A stretch of 64,000 bases of DNA from Asticcacaulis taihuensis (lineage in GTDB: Bacteria; Pseudomonadota; Alphaproteobacteria; Caulobacterales; Caulobacteraceae), in assembly GCF_900100255.1 (NCBI RefSeq), contig NZ_FMTS01000001.1:496001-560000 (forward strand), in the 5' to 3' direction. The translations under genes were made by a program, and so were the position numbers. The notes beneath the pieces were generated by a model, which saw only the letters and a program-made list of their open reading frames with translations, was not told the origin of the DNA and ran no database searches. How positions within the stretch are numbered: the first letter of the stretch is position 1; every line of letters starts with the position of its first letter. Shown here piece after piece: positions 25,592-34,146 of this stretch.

Positions 25592-26101
25592 TCAGCCAAT
25601 CGCTTTTTTCCAGTTTGCTTTCTTCTCGGCATAGGCAGGTTCGGCTTCCGCCTCCTGCCATTTTTTGTAAAATACGGCTGCGCTCTCAGCCTTGATCGGG
25701 TCACCTGTACCCCGTTCCAGAAGCGCATGGCCGCTCGCCTTGTCGTATTTCCGGCCGCCCTTGTAATTGGCGTAGCGCCGCGCACGGGTATATCCCATCT
25801 GTAGAAACTTACGCGCCATATCCGCGCCGACAAACTCCCCTCGTTTCAAATAGACATGAAACTGCGCCAGGATTCGACGACTGCTGTCTTCAGCAATTTC
25901 CGGGGTGCGGAACCGCCATAGCGGCACGAGCTCACTTTTATATGGTTCGCAGATGAGCACACCCTGCTCCCCTTTGCCGACGCGGTACAGTTCCGGATGC
26001 TGCCGGTAGTCGGTCTCAGGATCCCAGGCGTAGCTCGCCTTATCGAAATTCAGGTAGCTTGGTGTGCGAGGTGTGGTTGTCCGTGGCTGTTCATTTGGCA
26101 T
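25592..26101 (-). CDS. DUF4385 family protein
   Basis: A 169-residue protein with the DUF4385 signature: YAWDPETDYRQHPELYRVGKGEQG, then EPYKSELVPLWRF and QMGYTRARRYANY. Function is unknown; the family is widespread as a single-domain cytoplasmic protein. The start at 26101 is taken because upstream codons carry no conserved sequence. A flanking open frame (25540-25833) is a shadow. Confidence 0.85.
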   Translation of the reverse strand: MPNEQPRTTTPRTPSYLNFDKASYAWDPETDYRQHPELYRVGKGEQGVLICEPYKSELVPLWRFRTPEIAEDSSRRILAQFHVYLKRGEFVGADMARKFLQMGYTRARRYANYKGGRKYDKASGHALLERGTGDPIKAESAAVFYKKWQEAEAEPAYAEKKANWKKAIG

Positions 26102-26141
26102 ATGGCCCATCCATAGCCCCCTTACCCAAAGCGCTCGCGGA

Positions 26142-26387
26142 TTAGCGCTGGTGCCACTTGAAGCCGGGCCGTTGTCGGGCGCCGGCAATGACAGAGCCGA
26201 CGGCCAGTGCGGCCACCGCGATCTTGGCGAAGCCTACCAGGCGCGGTGGCAAACGGTTGGCCATCGGGCTGTTCACCAACGCGGCGGCTGTCAGCAATTT
26301 GCCAGAGGGCGGCCGGCGGGTTAGAAGCTGGGCAAAAGGTAACAAGTCTAGGACTTGTGTTGCGCGGTTGGTCAATGATCGTTTCAT
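26142..26387 (-). CDS. Small hypothetical protein with one membrane segment
   Basis: An 81-residue basic protein with one hydrophobic segment (about residues 51-70, VGFAKIAVAALAVGSVIAG). The ATG at 26387 is preceded by GGAG, which overlaps an upstream in-frame ATG at 26399. No family recognised. Confidence 0.5.
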   Translation of the reverse strand: MKRSLTNRATQVLDLLPFAQLLTRRPPSGKLLTAAALVNSPMANRLPPRLVGFAKIAVAALAVGSVIAGARQRPGFKWHQR

Positions 26388-26483
26388 CGGGAGCTCCATA
26401 TCTCAGCTGAGTGTAAAGGCACCGCCATAAGTTTCACCTGCGTTTCTCGTGGTCACAGCGTAGCAACCCATAAGTACCGTCAA

Positions 26484-27089
26484 TCACTCCGTTGCACGAT
26501 CAACCTCCGTGGCGGTGTCGACGCCTTCAACGGGCTGCGCGACCTTCCTTACGTTCGCCCAGTTGTATCCCAGTTCGGCGACACGCCGCTGCAACACGGA
26601 CCAGATTTCGAGGACTGGGTGCGGGTCCCGCGTCATCACCCACAGAAGCTTCCCCGTCGGTTCCCCGACGATGGTCCATGTATAGTCTTCTGCGTGGTCC
26701 ATTACCCAATAATCTCCCAGATAGAACGGACCGAAGAAAGACACCTTCCATTTGGCGTTCCCGCTCCCAGGAACGACCTTTGCCTTGCTCGGGATTTTCC
26801 GCTCAGGGCCATCCGCCGTGTCCTTGTGCAAGGTCGCCTGGATCTTGATATCGCCCTCTTCGGTCAGCGCATAATGATCGGTGACGCCTTCATAGCCGGC
26901 CTCGAAAGGATTTTCGTAACGACCGACCTCGTACCAGAGACCGGCATAGGCATTGAGATCGACGGCCTTGCTGGGATCGGGCACCTTCTGGTTCTCCGCT
27001 CGGCGCCGGGAACTACTATAGAGGGCCGCGACGGTGCCGGCGGCTACGCCTACGAGCAACCCGGTCAGGGCGAGTTTGGCGACTTTCAT
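26484..27089 (-). CDS. Lipocalin family protein (Blc-like)
   Basis: A 201-residue protein. An N-terminal membrane anchor or signal (KLALTGLLVGVAAGTVAALY) is followed by the lipocalin kernel motif (AYAGLWYEVGRYENPFE, with GLWYE) and later strands (YWVMDHAEDYTW). Bacterial lipocalins bind lipids in the envelope. There is no lipobox cysteine, so it is either secreted or membrane-anchored. The ATG at 27089 is chosen because it directly begins the hydrophobic segment. Confidence 0.88.
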   Translation of the reverse strand: MKVAKLALTGLLVGVAAGTVAALYSSSRRRAENQKVPDPSKAVDLNAYAGLWYEVGRYENPFEAGYEGVTDHYALTEEGDIKIQATLHKDTADGPERKIPSKAKVVPGSGNAKWKVSFFGPFYLGDYWVMDHAEDYTWTIVGEPTGKLLWVMTRDPHPVLEIWSVLQRRVAELGYNWANVRKVAQPVEGVDTATEVDRATE

Positions 27090-27314
27090 TGCGATATCCT
27101 TTTGAAATAACGCATCAAGCATTCCTCAGAGGCCTGTAAGCGGACAATTCGGAAGGCGCACCGAAGGAACAAGGCCTCTCTTATGCTTTTCCACCACTGG
27201 ACAGCCTCCGACGTCTTGCCACATCTCGCTTTTACGGTTCGGTGTGATCCTCCCGCCTGCGACCTTATCCGGCGGGTGTTAGCGTCTGGCTCTACGCTTA
27301 CCCTTGGAGGTCCC

Positions 27315-27638
27315 ATGTTTATCGAAACCAGCTCGGATCGTTTTCGCCGCGAAATCGCGGCCCACCTGGCTGCGTTTCTGTGCGACCCTGACGGCGACGA
27401 AGCCGTGGCGCTTCAGATCATAGAGATCATCGCCTGGCGTATGACTGCGCGGGAAGACTACCAGGTCGCCACGGTTGGTGCTTTTGTCAGGATTAATCTG
27501 GCCTGGCTGGACAAGGGCCGGATCAGCTATTGCGAGCTCCTCGAACGCTTTACGACGGCTGCCGCCTATGCGGCGCTGGGCCATGAGGCCTTAGCCAGTA
27601 CGCTCAGCGTATCGGTTCCGGATGTGCGTTTGCCATGA
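27315..27638 (+). CDS. Hypothetical protein upstream of a GFA-family protein
   Basis: A 107-residue protein of helical type (FIETSSDRFRREIAAHLAAF at the start) with no family I know. GGAGG stands six bases before the ATG, so longer upstream readings are rejected. Its stop overlaps the start of the next gene by four bases (ATGA), so the two are co-translated. Confidence 0.55.
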   Translation: MFIETSSDRFRREIAAHLAAFLCDPDGDEAVALQIIEIIAWRMTAREDYQVATVGAFVRINLAWLDKGRISYCELLERFTTAAAYAALGHEALASTLSVSVPDVRLP

Positions 27639-28090
27639 CAAGAGCCGACCATGTAAATCCACAGAACGGACTGCCGGTGCCGCTAAAAGGCGGATGTGCC
27701 TGCGGCGCTGTCAGGTTCGAAGCCATCGCGGAGCCGATCCGTGTCGGGCTTTGTCACTGCATGACCTGTCGCAAAAAGCATGGTTCGGCCTTCAATCCTT
27801 TTGTTGTCTTCCAGTTTGAAGATGTCTTGATTGGCGGCGCGTTGCAGTCCTGGCGCAGTTCCGAGCACGCCACGCGACTGAGCTGTGCGACCTGTGCCTC
27901 ACCGATCTGCTATCAGGAAGATGCCGGCACTGAGATTGAGCTGAATCTCGGCAGCTTCGACGACACGAGCCTGTTTGCGCCCCAGTATGAAAACTGGACC
28001 GTCCACCGGGAAACCTGGCTACCGGCGCTCGGGATACCAACGCGGGCAACGGACTCGGACTTCCAGAAACGACATTTGGCTAACGCCTAA
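27635..28090 (+). CDS. GFA/CENP-V-fold zinc protein
   Basis: A 151-residue protein with cysteine pairs typical of the glutathione-dependent formaldehyde-activating (GFA) fold: GGCACGAVRFEA, then CHCMTCRKKHG and later CATCASPICY. These bind zinc ions. The catalytic role is often unknown in this family. It overlaps the preceding small gene by four bases. Confidence 0.9.
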   Translation: MTRADHVNPQNGLPVPLKGGCACGAVRFEAIAEPIRVGLCHCMTCRKKHGSAFNPFVVFQFEDVLIGGALQSWRSSEHATRLSCATCASPICYQEDAGTEIELNLGSFDDTSLFAPQYENWTVHRETWLPALGIPTRATDSDFQKRHLANA

Positions 28091-28216
28091 CCGAACCCAC
28101 TTCCGAAAAAAACGGGTCAGGTGCACGGGGCAGGTCTCAGCACGCATTCGAACTGAAAACTTACGTTCGCTCTGTTAGCCCTGTGAGTCGCAATACTCGA
28201 AGAAACGAGGCTACTC

Positions 28217-29080
28217 ATGGCAATACGCCCCTACTGGAGCGGCACGATCCGCGTGTCCCTGGTCTCACTGAGCGTCGATATGTTCACCGCGCTGGATGCT
28301 GGCCAGAAGATTGCTTTTCACCAAATTTATAAGCCAACCGGTGAGCGGGTTCGCCAGAAGCTGGTTGCCGGCGAGGTCGAGGTCGAGCGCGCCGACATCG
28401 TGAAGGGCTATGAGGTCGAAAAAGGCGAATATATCCTCTTCGAGCCGGACGAGATCAAGGACCTGAAGATCGCCTCTAGCAAGGCCATGGAACTGGTACG
28501 TTTCGTGCCTTACGATGCCGTGGACGCCATCTATTTCGACACGCCCTACTATCTGGCGCCATCGGGCAAGGGCGACCTCGCTACCTTTAGCGTCATCCGC
28601 GACTCGATGCGTGAGCTGAAGGTCATGGGCATCGGGCAAATCGTCATTTCTGGTAGCGAGCGCCTATGCGCCATCAAGCCATGCGGCCCTGGCCTGCTGT
28701 TGGAAACCTTGCACTATGCCGATGAGATCAAGAAGAGCGGCTACGTCTTTGGCGATATCAAGACCGTCTCGGTTGATGGCGACGAAAAAGACCTCGCCAA
28801 ACAACTGATCAAGCGCAAGGTCGGCGATTTCGAACCGGAAGAATTCCACGATCGCTACAGCGATGCCCTGCGGGAGCTTGTAGACTCCCGTATCGAAAAC
28901 CGGGAACCGGTCATCCCCGAAGAGCGTCCGGCGGCCAAGGTGGTCAATCTCATGGATGCCTTGCGCGCCAGCCTGAAAGAGCCGTCCGGCTCTGCCGCCA
29001 ATGATAGCGCGGAAGCGGCGAAACCTAAGGCCTCCCCGAAAGCAAAAGCGAAAGCCGCGCCAGCCCGTAAGGCAGGCTAA
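28217..29080 (+). CDS. ku: Ku protein of bacterial non-homologous end joining
   Basis: A 287-residue protein opening IRPYWSGTIRVSLVSLSVDM, the usual bacterial Ku start, with the beta-barrel and bridge core. The C-terminus is lysine- and alanine-rich (SPKAKAKAAPARKAG), which helps DNA binding. It binds double-strand ends and recruits LigD, whose gene starts two bases after its stop. GAGG precedes the ATG. Confidence 0.96.
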   Translation: MAIRPYWSGTIRVSLVSLSVDMFTALDAGQKIAFHQIYKPTGERVRQKLVAGEVEVERADIVKGYEVEKGEYILFEPDEIKDLKIASSKAMELVRFVPYDAVDAIYFDTPYYLAPSGKGDLATFSVIRDSMRELKVMGIGQIVISGSERLCAIKPCGPGLLLETLHYADEIKKSGYVFGDIKTVSVDGDEKDLAKQLIKRKVGDFEPEEFHDRYSDALRELVDSRIENREPVIPEERPAAKVVNLMDALRASLKEPSGSAANDSAEAAKPKASPKAKAKAAPARKAG

Positions 29081-29082
29081 CG

Positions 29083-31074
29083 ATGGACGATCAGGGCTAC
29101 CGGGCAGCGAGGGCAAAGGCAGCAAAGGCCACCAAGGGTGCCAAACTCCAGTTTCGTGAGTTGGAACTGGCCACGCTCGCCGATGCCGTGCCGCCAGGAC
29201 CGGAGTGGGTGCATGAGGTCAAGTTCGACGGATATCGGACGCTTACCGTGATCGACGCCGGACAGGTCACCATGTATTCGCGCTCCGGCCTCGACTGGAC
29301 CGCAAAGTACGCCGATATCGCCCGGCGCCTGAAGGCCCTGAAAATCGACAACGCCATCCTCGATGGCGAAATCGTCGCCCTGAACGAACACGGGGCGTCT
29401 AGCTTTTCCAGGCTGAAAGCCGAACTCATGGCTGGACGTAGCGATGAGTTGCAATATTACGTCTTCGACTTGCTGATCCTGAACGGGGAAGACCTGACGG
29501 GCCAGACCTTGCTGGAACGCAAGGCGAAGTTAGAGACGCTTCTGGCCAGCGCCGACTTCGAGAACCATGTCATATACAGTGAGCACTTTGCCGAGAACGC
29601 AAACTTCCTGCCGCATCTGTGCAACCTGGATATGGAAGGCATTATCTCCAAACGGGCGGACTCGACCTATCACGGAGGCCGCGGCAAGACATGGCTCAAG
29701 GTCAAATGCCATAAACGACAGGAATTCCTGATTGTCGGTTTTACCGAGTCCACGCATGCCGGCCGCGGCTTCCGGTCGCTGCTCCTCGGCTATTACGATG
29801 GCCCGACGCTGAAGTTTGCCGGCAAGGTCGGCACCGGGTTCAACGGCGATCTCCTGCAGGACATCCGCGCCAAGCTCGACAAGCTGAAAGTCATCTCAAA
29901 GCCGTTTAGCAAGCTGCCGCCTGATGTCGGCCGCGGCATCTGGGTTGAACCTAAATTGGTGTGCGAGGTCGAGTTCACCGAATGGACGCCAGAGGGCCGC
30001 TTGCGTCATCCCTCGTTCCAAGGCCTGCGCGAAGACAAGTCCGCCAAGGCCATCGGTCGCGATACGGAAATGCCCGTCAAGGCTGCTGTGAAGGCCGCCG
30101 CCAAGGAAGTGAGAGGCGAGACGCCTCCCGGAAAGCAACGTCACCCCTCCGCGCCACTTAAGACGCCGGACAGGATCGATGTCGGTGGAATCGGTATTTC
30201 GCACCCGGATCGGATCGTCTTTCCCGACGTAGGGATTACCAAGCTACAACTCGTCCAGTTTTACGAGTCCATCGCCGAGCGTATTTTGCCGCACATCGTC
30301 AATCGGCCCCTTTCCCTGGTCCGAGTCCCGGATAATGTCGATGGGCAACAGTTCTTCCAGCGCCATTTGCCGGAGCGTGGCGGTCTGCATAATGTCCAGG
30401 TCGTCAATGTGCCGGTGAAGGAGCGAACGGAAGACTATATGCAGATCAGCGACAAGCTGGGACTGCTTTCCCTGGTACAATGGGGCGGCATCGAGTTCCA
30501 CCCTTGGGGCAGTCATTCGGACGCGCCTACCCTCCCCGACCGGATGATCTTCGATCTTGATCCCGATCCTGAGGCGCCTTGGGACAATGTCATCGACGGT
30601 GCCGCCGAAATCCGCGAGCGCATGAGGGAACTGGGCCTGACAAGTTTCCTGAAGACGACGGGCGGAAAGGGCCTGCATGTGGTCGTCCCAATCGAGCGGA
30701 AGTACGGATGGCCGGCCATCAAAGGCTTCACCCGTGCCATAGCGGAATCCATGGCGCAGGACAGCCCGACGCGCTACATCGCCAATATGAGCAAGGCCAA
30801 GCGCAAAGGGCGGATTTTCATCGACTACCTCCGCAATGATCTGACTTCCACCGCTGCCTCTGCCTTTTCAGTCAGGGCGCGGCCGGGCGCAGGGGTTTCA
30901 ACGCCGTTGTTCTGGAGAGAGTTGACGCCAAGCCTGCGGCCCGGTGACTACACCCTCTTGACCCTCGGCAAGCGGCTAAAATCCCAGAGGACCGATCCCT
31001 GGGCCGACTATTTCGACCTTGAGCAGTCTTTACGGCCCGAAATCCTGAACGCGTTAAACATCAAGGATATTTAG
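29083..31074 (+). CDS. ligD: ATP-dependent DNA ligase LigD (ligase and polymerase domains)
   Basis: A 663-residue protein. The ligase domain comes first with the adenylation motif EVKFDGYR (about residues 45-52; KFDG lysine), then DGEIVAL and a C-terminal OB-fold. The polymerase/primase domain follows, with LVQWGGIEFHPWGS and DRMIFDLDPD. The 3'-phosphoesterase domain found in some LigDs is missing from both ends. It works with Ku to process and seal double-strand breaks. It is two bases downstream of ku. Confidence 0.95.
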   Translation: MDDQGYRAARAKAAKATKGAKLQFRELELATLADAVPPGPEWVHEVKFDGYRTLTVIDAGQVTMYSRSGLDWTAKYADIARRLKALKIDNAILDGEIVALNEHGASSFSRLKAELMAGRSDELQYYVFDLLILNGEDLTGQTLLERKAKLETLLASADFENHVIYSEHFAENANFLPHLCNLDMEGIISKRADSTYHGGRGKTWLKVKCHKRQEFLIVGFTESTHAGRGFRSLLLGYYDGPTLKFAGKVGTGFNGDLLQDIRAKLDKLKVISKPFSKLPPDVGRGIWVEPKLVCEVEFTEWTPEGRLRHPSFQGLREDKSAKAIGRDTEMPVKAAVKAAAKEVRGETPPGKQRHPSAPLKTPDRIDVGGIGISHPDRIVFPDVGITKLQLVQFYESIAERILPHIVNRPLSLVRVPDNVDGQQFFQRHLPERGGLHNVQVVNVPVKERTEDYMQISDKLGLLSLVQWGGIEFHPWGSHSDAPTLPDRMIFDLDPDPEAPWDNVIDGAAEIRERMRELGLTSFLKTTGGKGLHVVVPIERKYGWPAIKGFTRAIAESMAQDSPTRYIANMSKAKRKGRIFIDYLRNDLTSTAASAFSVRARPGAGVSTPLFWRELTPSLRPGDYTLLTLGKRLKSQRTDPWADYFDLEQSLRPEILNALNIKDI

Positions 31075-31209
31075 GTGCGCGGCATCGTTGCATCCGTTAA
31101 TCGACGACGCGACGCAAAAAGCGATGAGCGCACAGGAATATTCGCCTTGCGAGGGTAAAAGTACGGGAAAAGGATTGACCACAGACCATATCTTCACCGC
31201 ATTGCCAGA

Positions 31210-31509
31210 ATGGCCGACTTTATATTCCCCGCCCTGGAGGCGTTCGCGGCTGGAGACATTACACAGTCTGACGTGTGTTATACCCTTACGGCCCACCTGT
31301 TGTCGGCTGTCCCCGGTGACCACGTCACAGGGCTTGACGCCGCAGTGCTCGGTTATGTCCAGACTGTCGTGGCATCGCTGGCGGACGGGAACCGAGCTGT
31401 GAACGAGGCCGCGCGTGTGCCGATCGTTTTGCGTGAGAAGTTGCAGGCGGGCTTCGTGCTTGATAGCAATGGCTCCATCCAAGCCTCGCTCTTTACAGAA
31501 AATCGATAG
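31210..31509 (+). CDS. Hypothetical protein
   Basis: A 99-residue protein with no recognised family. It has no clear Shine-Dalgarno site and could start elsewhere. It is slightly acidic with no membrane segment. It follows ligD by 135 bases. Confidence 0.4.
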   Translation: MADFIFPALEAFAAGDITQSDVCYTLTAHLLSAVPGDHVTGLDAAVLGYVQTVVASLADGNRAVNEAARVPIVLREKLQAGFVLDSNGSIQASLFTENR

Positions 31510-31582
31510 CTCTCCGGGACCTTGATTCCTGACTCTTTATGCATATCACGGCAGCATCCTCGCACATCAAGGAGGATTACAG

Positions 31583-31786
31583 ATGTCGAAAGAGGGTATG
31601 TACGTCGAGCCCCGCGCACAGGGCGACTTTGCCGTTCGCAAGGAGGGCGCCAAACGTGCCAGCGCAACCGCGCCGACGCAGGCGGAGGCTATTGCGCGCG
31701 CGCGCGAACTGGCGCTGGGCGGCGAGATTCATGTGGCGCGGGTCCGCAACAGTGGCGACGGCCCCGACAAATTCCGCAAGGTGTGA
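31583..31786 (+). CDS. DUF2188 family small protein
   Basis: A 67-residue protein with the DUF2188 pattern: a VEPRAQGDFAVRKEGAKRAS start, a helical middle (QAEAIARARELA) and a basic end (RVRNSGDGPDKFRKV). AGGAGG sits eight bases before the ATG. Function is unknown. Confidence 0.8.
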   Translation: MSKEGMYVEPRAQGDFAVRKEGAKRASATAPTQAEAIARARELALGGEIHVARVRNSGDGPDKFRKV

Positions 31787-31802
31787 GATCGGCGAGACCG
31801 CT

Positions 31803-32006
31803 ATGGCCCACAACGTCTTAGCCAAACTGTTGGCAGAGAAGCGGCGGAGTCGTCAGGCGCCCCGCTCCGCCTGCACAGCCTTGGCACTGCTCGCCTTGAG
31901 CGCGGAGATTGACGCCTTCGTATCTGCCGCTTCGCCTGACCCTGCCACAACGCCAACTGTCAGGCTGATCGGGCACTGGGAGGGACCGTTGATTCTCCCT
32001 GCTTGA
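31803..32006 (+). CDS. Small hypothetical protein
   Basis: A 67-residue reading frame, read from the ATG at 31803, which lies within a longer open frame. It has an arginine-rich start and an alanine-rich middle. It is followed directly by a LexA-controlled promoter for the next genes. Being real is uncertain. Confidence 0.3.
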   Translation: MAHNVLAKLLAEKRRSRQAPRSACTALALLALSAEIDAFVSAASPDPATTPTVRLIGHWEGPLILPA

Positions 32007-32037
32007 CTCCTTCACACATTGAGAACAAAGTAAGAAC
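32003..32037 (+). promoter_or_regulatory. LexA-controlled promoter of the SRAP operon
   Basis: TTGACTC (32003-32009), 13 bases, then GAAC-N7-GAAC (32023-32037). The layout matches the imuA promoter exactly. It lies 22 bases before the ATG at 32059 and predicts DNA-damage induction of 32059-33496. Confidence 0.88.
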
Positions 32038-32058
32038 ATTCTTAATATGGAGGCGTCG

Positions 32059-32343
32059 ATGACTAACTCAATCGCTCTTTTTCCCGGAATGTTTGCCGAC
32101 GTCGCCGATGACTGGCGCGTCTTCGTGATCGAGGCAGATGCGCGACATGCCGGCGTCGTTTATGTCGGGAGCTTCCCTTATGATACCACGGGCTTGCCCT
32201 TGCATCCTGACGCTCCTGCGATTGTCGGATGCTGGGACGGCAAAAGCCCTGGCGCCCGCCAGATCAGCGAACGTCAGAAGCGTTTCGACGGGCTCATCCC
32301 CGTTGTTCACTTTGAACCCGTATTCCAGCAGCAGTACGCCTGA
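32059..32343 (+). CDS. Hypothetical protein, first gene of a LexA-controlled operon
   Basis: A 94-residue protein of no known family. The ATG at 32059 is preceded by GGAGG that overlaps an upstream ATG (32047). Because the LexA site lies directly upstream, this and the two following genes should be SOS-induced. Confidence 0.6.
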   Translation: MTNSIALFPGMFADVADDWRVFVIEADARHAGVVYVGSFPYDTTGLPLHPDAPAIVGCWDGKSPGARQISERQKRFDGLIPVVHFEPVFQQQYA

Positions 32344-32410
32344 TCACAATCCGTGGAGAACGGCTGCCAGAGATGGACGGCTATCGGGCGTTTCGGTTAT
32401 AAGGTGGGTC

Positions 32411-32656
32411 ATGGGAATACGGCTCTACGACAGTGCATGGGTGGCGCTTCGCGGTGTGGACACGCCGCAGCAGGTGCAGAAAGATCGGCTCAACCCGGCG
32501 ATCTTCATCATCGACGGCTATCGCTATGATATAGATGGCCGCGCCTTCTATGTCTCCGAAACGGCGCCTGACATCTTGCGCCTTCTCAGCCTGCAAGACG
32601 CTCGCACCCTCGGCCTGTCGACACAATATGTGGCGCCGAAGGAAATCCTGGCCTGA
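32411..32656 (+). CDS. Hypothetical protein in the SOS operon
   Basis: An 81-residue protein (MGIRLYDSAWVALRG start, tail THYVAPKEIL-like) of no family I recognise. It lies between the first SOS gene and the SRAP gene, same strand, with gaps of 67 and 96 bases. Co-regulation with SRAP is inferred. Confidence 0.5.
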   Translation: MGIRLYDSAWVALRGVDTPQQVQKDRLNPAIFIIDGYRYDIDGRAFYVSETAPDILRLLSLQDARTLGLSTQYVAPKEILA

Positions 32657-32752
32657 CGTACGGGTCTTTACCGATGGCGTTGATCCGTCGTTTGACGACG
32701 GTTCCATCTTGTCGGATAGATAGGGTCTCTATCACCAGGACCAGCGACATCG

Positions 32753-33496
32753 ATGTGCAATCTCTACTCCATGATGAGCAACAAGGAAGCGATCCGGGAA
32801 TTCGCCAAATTTCTGCGCACGACGCCCAGCGCTGATAACCTGGACACGACGCCCGATATTTTCGCCAACGGGTACGGCCCCATCGTCCGCAATACCGAGA
32901 CCGGGCGCGAACTGGCGGTGTGCAGGTGGGGCATGCCATCGTCGGAGGATGCGATCGGGAGCAAGACGTATGACAGTGGTACAACCAATATACGACGCAC
33001 CTGGCTGCCGCACTGGAAGCCGTGGCTCGACATACCCAATCGGTGCGTGGTGCCGGCAACGTCCTTCTGCGAGCCCGATCAAGTCGGTGGGACTTTCAAG
33101 AACCAGTGGTTCGCCCTGGATGAGAGCCGGCCCCTCTTCTTCTTTGCCGGCATCTGGACGCCGCTATGGACGTCGGTCCGCAAGGTGAAGGAGGGTGAAA
33201 CCACTGCCGACCTCTATGGTTTTCTGACGACGGCCGCAAATGCAGACGTCGCGCAATATCACGACAAGGCCATGCCTGTTATCTTGCGAACGCCGGAGGA
33301 AGTCGAAGAGTGGTTTGCGTTGCCCGTCAAAGAAATTAAAGACTTTCAGAAATCAAAGACATTGCCCGATGGTACCCTGAGCGTGGTCTCAACGGTCTTG
33401 AAATGGGATCCGCCAACCGCGACACCGTCCCACCTGAAAGATAAGCCTGAGGCATTGCCCGCACCTGCGGCGTCTGTCCAGCCGGACCTGTTTTAG
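32753..33496 (+). CDS. SRAP domain protein (HMCES/YedK type)
   Basis: A 247-residue protein with the catalytic Cys2 after the initiator methionine (MCNLYSMMSN). The fold has RCVVPATSFCEP in place of the conserved RCLIPADGFYEW, keeping the catalytic glutamate (FCEP), and the H of QYHDKAMPVIL keeps the catalytic histidine. SRAP proteins crosslink to abasic sites in single-stranded DNA. Its LexA promoter upstream fits the family name (SOS response-associated). The stop overlaps the end of the convergent second SRAP gene by four bases. Confidence 0.93.
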   Translation: MCNLYSMMSNKEAIREFAKFLRTTPSADNLDTTPDIFANGYGPIVRNTETGRELAVCRWGMPSSEDAIGSKTYDSGTTNIRRTWLPHWKPWLDIPNRCVVPATSFCEPDQVGGTFKNQWFALDESRPLFFFAGIWTPLWTSVRKVKEGETTADLYGFLTTAANADVAQYHDKAMPVILRTPEEVEEWFALPVKEIKDFQKSKTLPDGTLSVVSTVLKWDPPTATPSHLKDKPEALPAPAASVQPDLF

Positions 33497-34122
33497 GCAA
33501 CCAGCCTGTACTCGAACCCGTCATCCGCCCAGGGCGTTTGGAGGTCGAGATTGTCCGCCCCGTCCAGCCAGGTGGCGAAATCTTTCGGTTCCACGACGAC
33601 AGGTTCGCGATCGTGGATCTGCGCCATGCGCGGCCCTGGATCGCGCGTCAGCATGGCTGCGGTCAGCAGTAGCCCGTTCTCCGTCTTGATCGCATTGTAG
33701 ATACCCGCCACACCCAAGGGCAGTTTGTCAGTCCGCGTGATCGCCAGCCTGGCACCCTTTGCCCCTTTGCCGAATAGCTCACTGCCCGGCTTCACCTTTT
33801 GATGGAACGCGTTCATCGGAAATAGGCATCGCCACTTGCGGCGCCACGGCTCACTGAACGACTCCAATTGGTGCGCCGTCTCGATGCGGGCATGAAACAA
33901 CCGTTTGTCGCATAGTTCCGGCGCCGCACTGAAGCGCGGCGCGATCAGGCCCCATTCCATTTCTTTTAGGACGTGATGCCCCTGGCTATTTCGCGCCAGC
34001 AGATCAACCTTTTTCCCGGCCAACATGGGATCGTCTCTCTTCAGATTGTTAAACGGCGGGTCCACCGCCAAATAGCCGGCATAGACCGCCATCTCCGCCG
34101 GCCCGCCATACTTTCCACACAT
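33493..34122 (-). CDS. Second SRAP domain protein with an altered glutamate site
   Basis: A 209-residue protein with Cys2 (MCGKYGGPAEM) and catalytic histidine (IHDREPVVV). In the block usually RCLIPADGFYEW this protein has RCLFPMNAFHQK, so the catalytic glutamate appears to be replaced by Gln or shifted. It could still crosslink via Cys2 with altered release, or be a decoy. It is the second gene of a LexA-controlled minus-strand operon and converges with the first SRAP gene. Confidence 0.85.
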   Translation of the reverse strand: MCGKYGGPAEMAVYAGYLAVDPPFNNLKRDDPMLAGKKVDLLARNSQGHHVLKEMEWGLIAPRFSAAPELCDKRLFHARIETAHQLESFSEPWRRKWRCLFPMNAFHQKVKPGSELFGKGAKGARLAITRTDKLPLGVAGIYNAIKTENGLLLTAAMLTRDPGPRMAQIHDREPVVVEPKDFATWLDGADNLDLQTPWADDGFEYRLVA

Positions 34123-34146
34123 ACGCTTACCTACACATCCTGTCGC

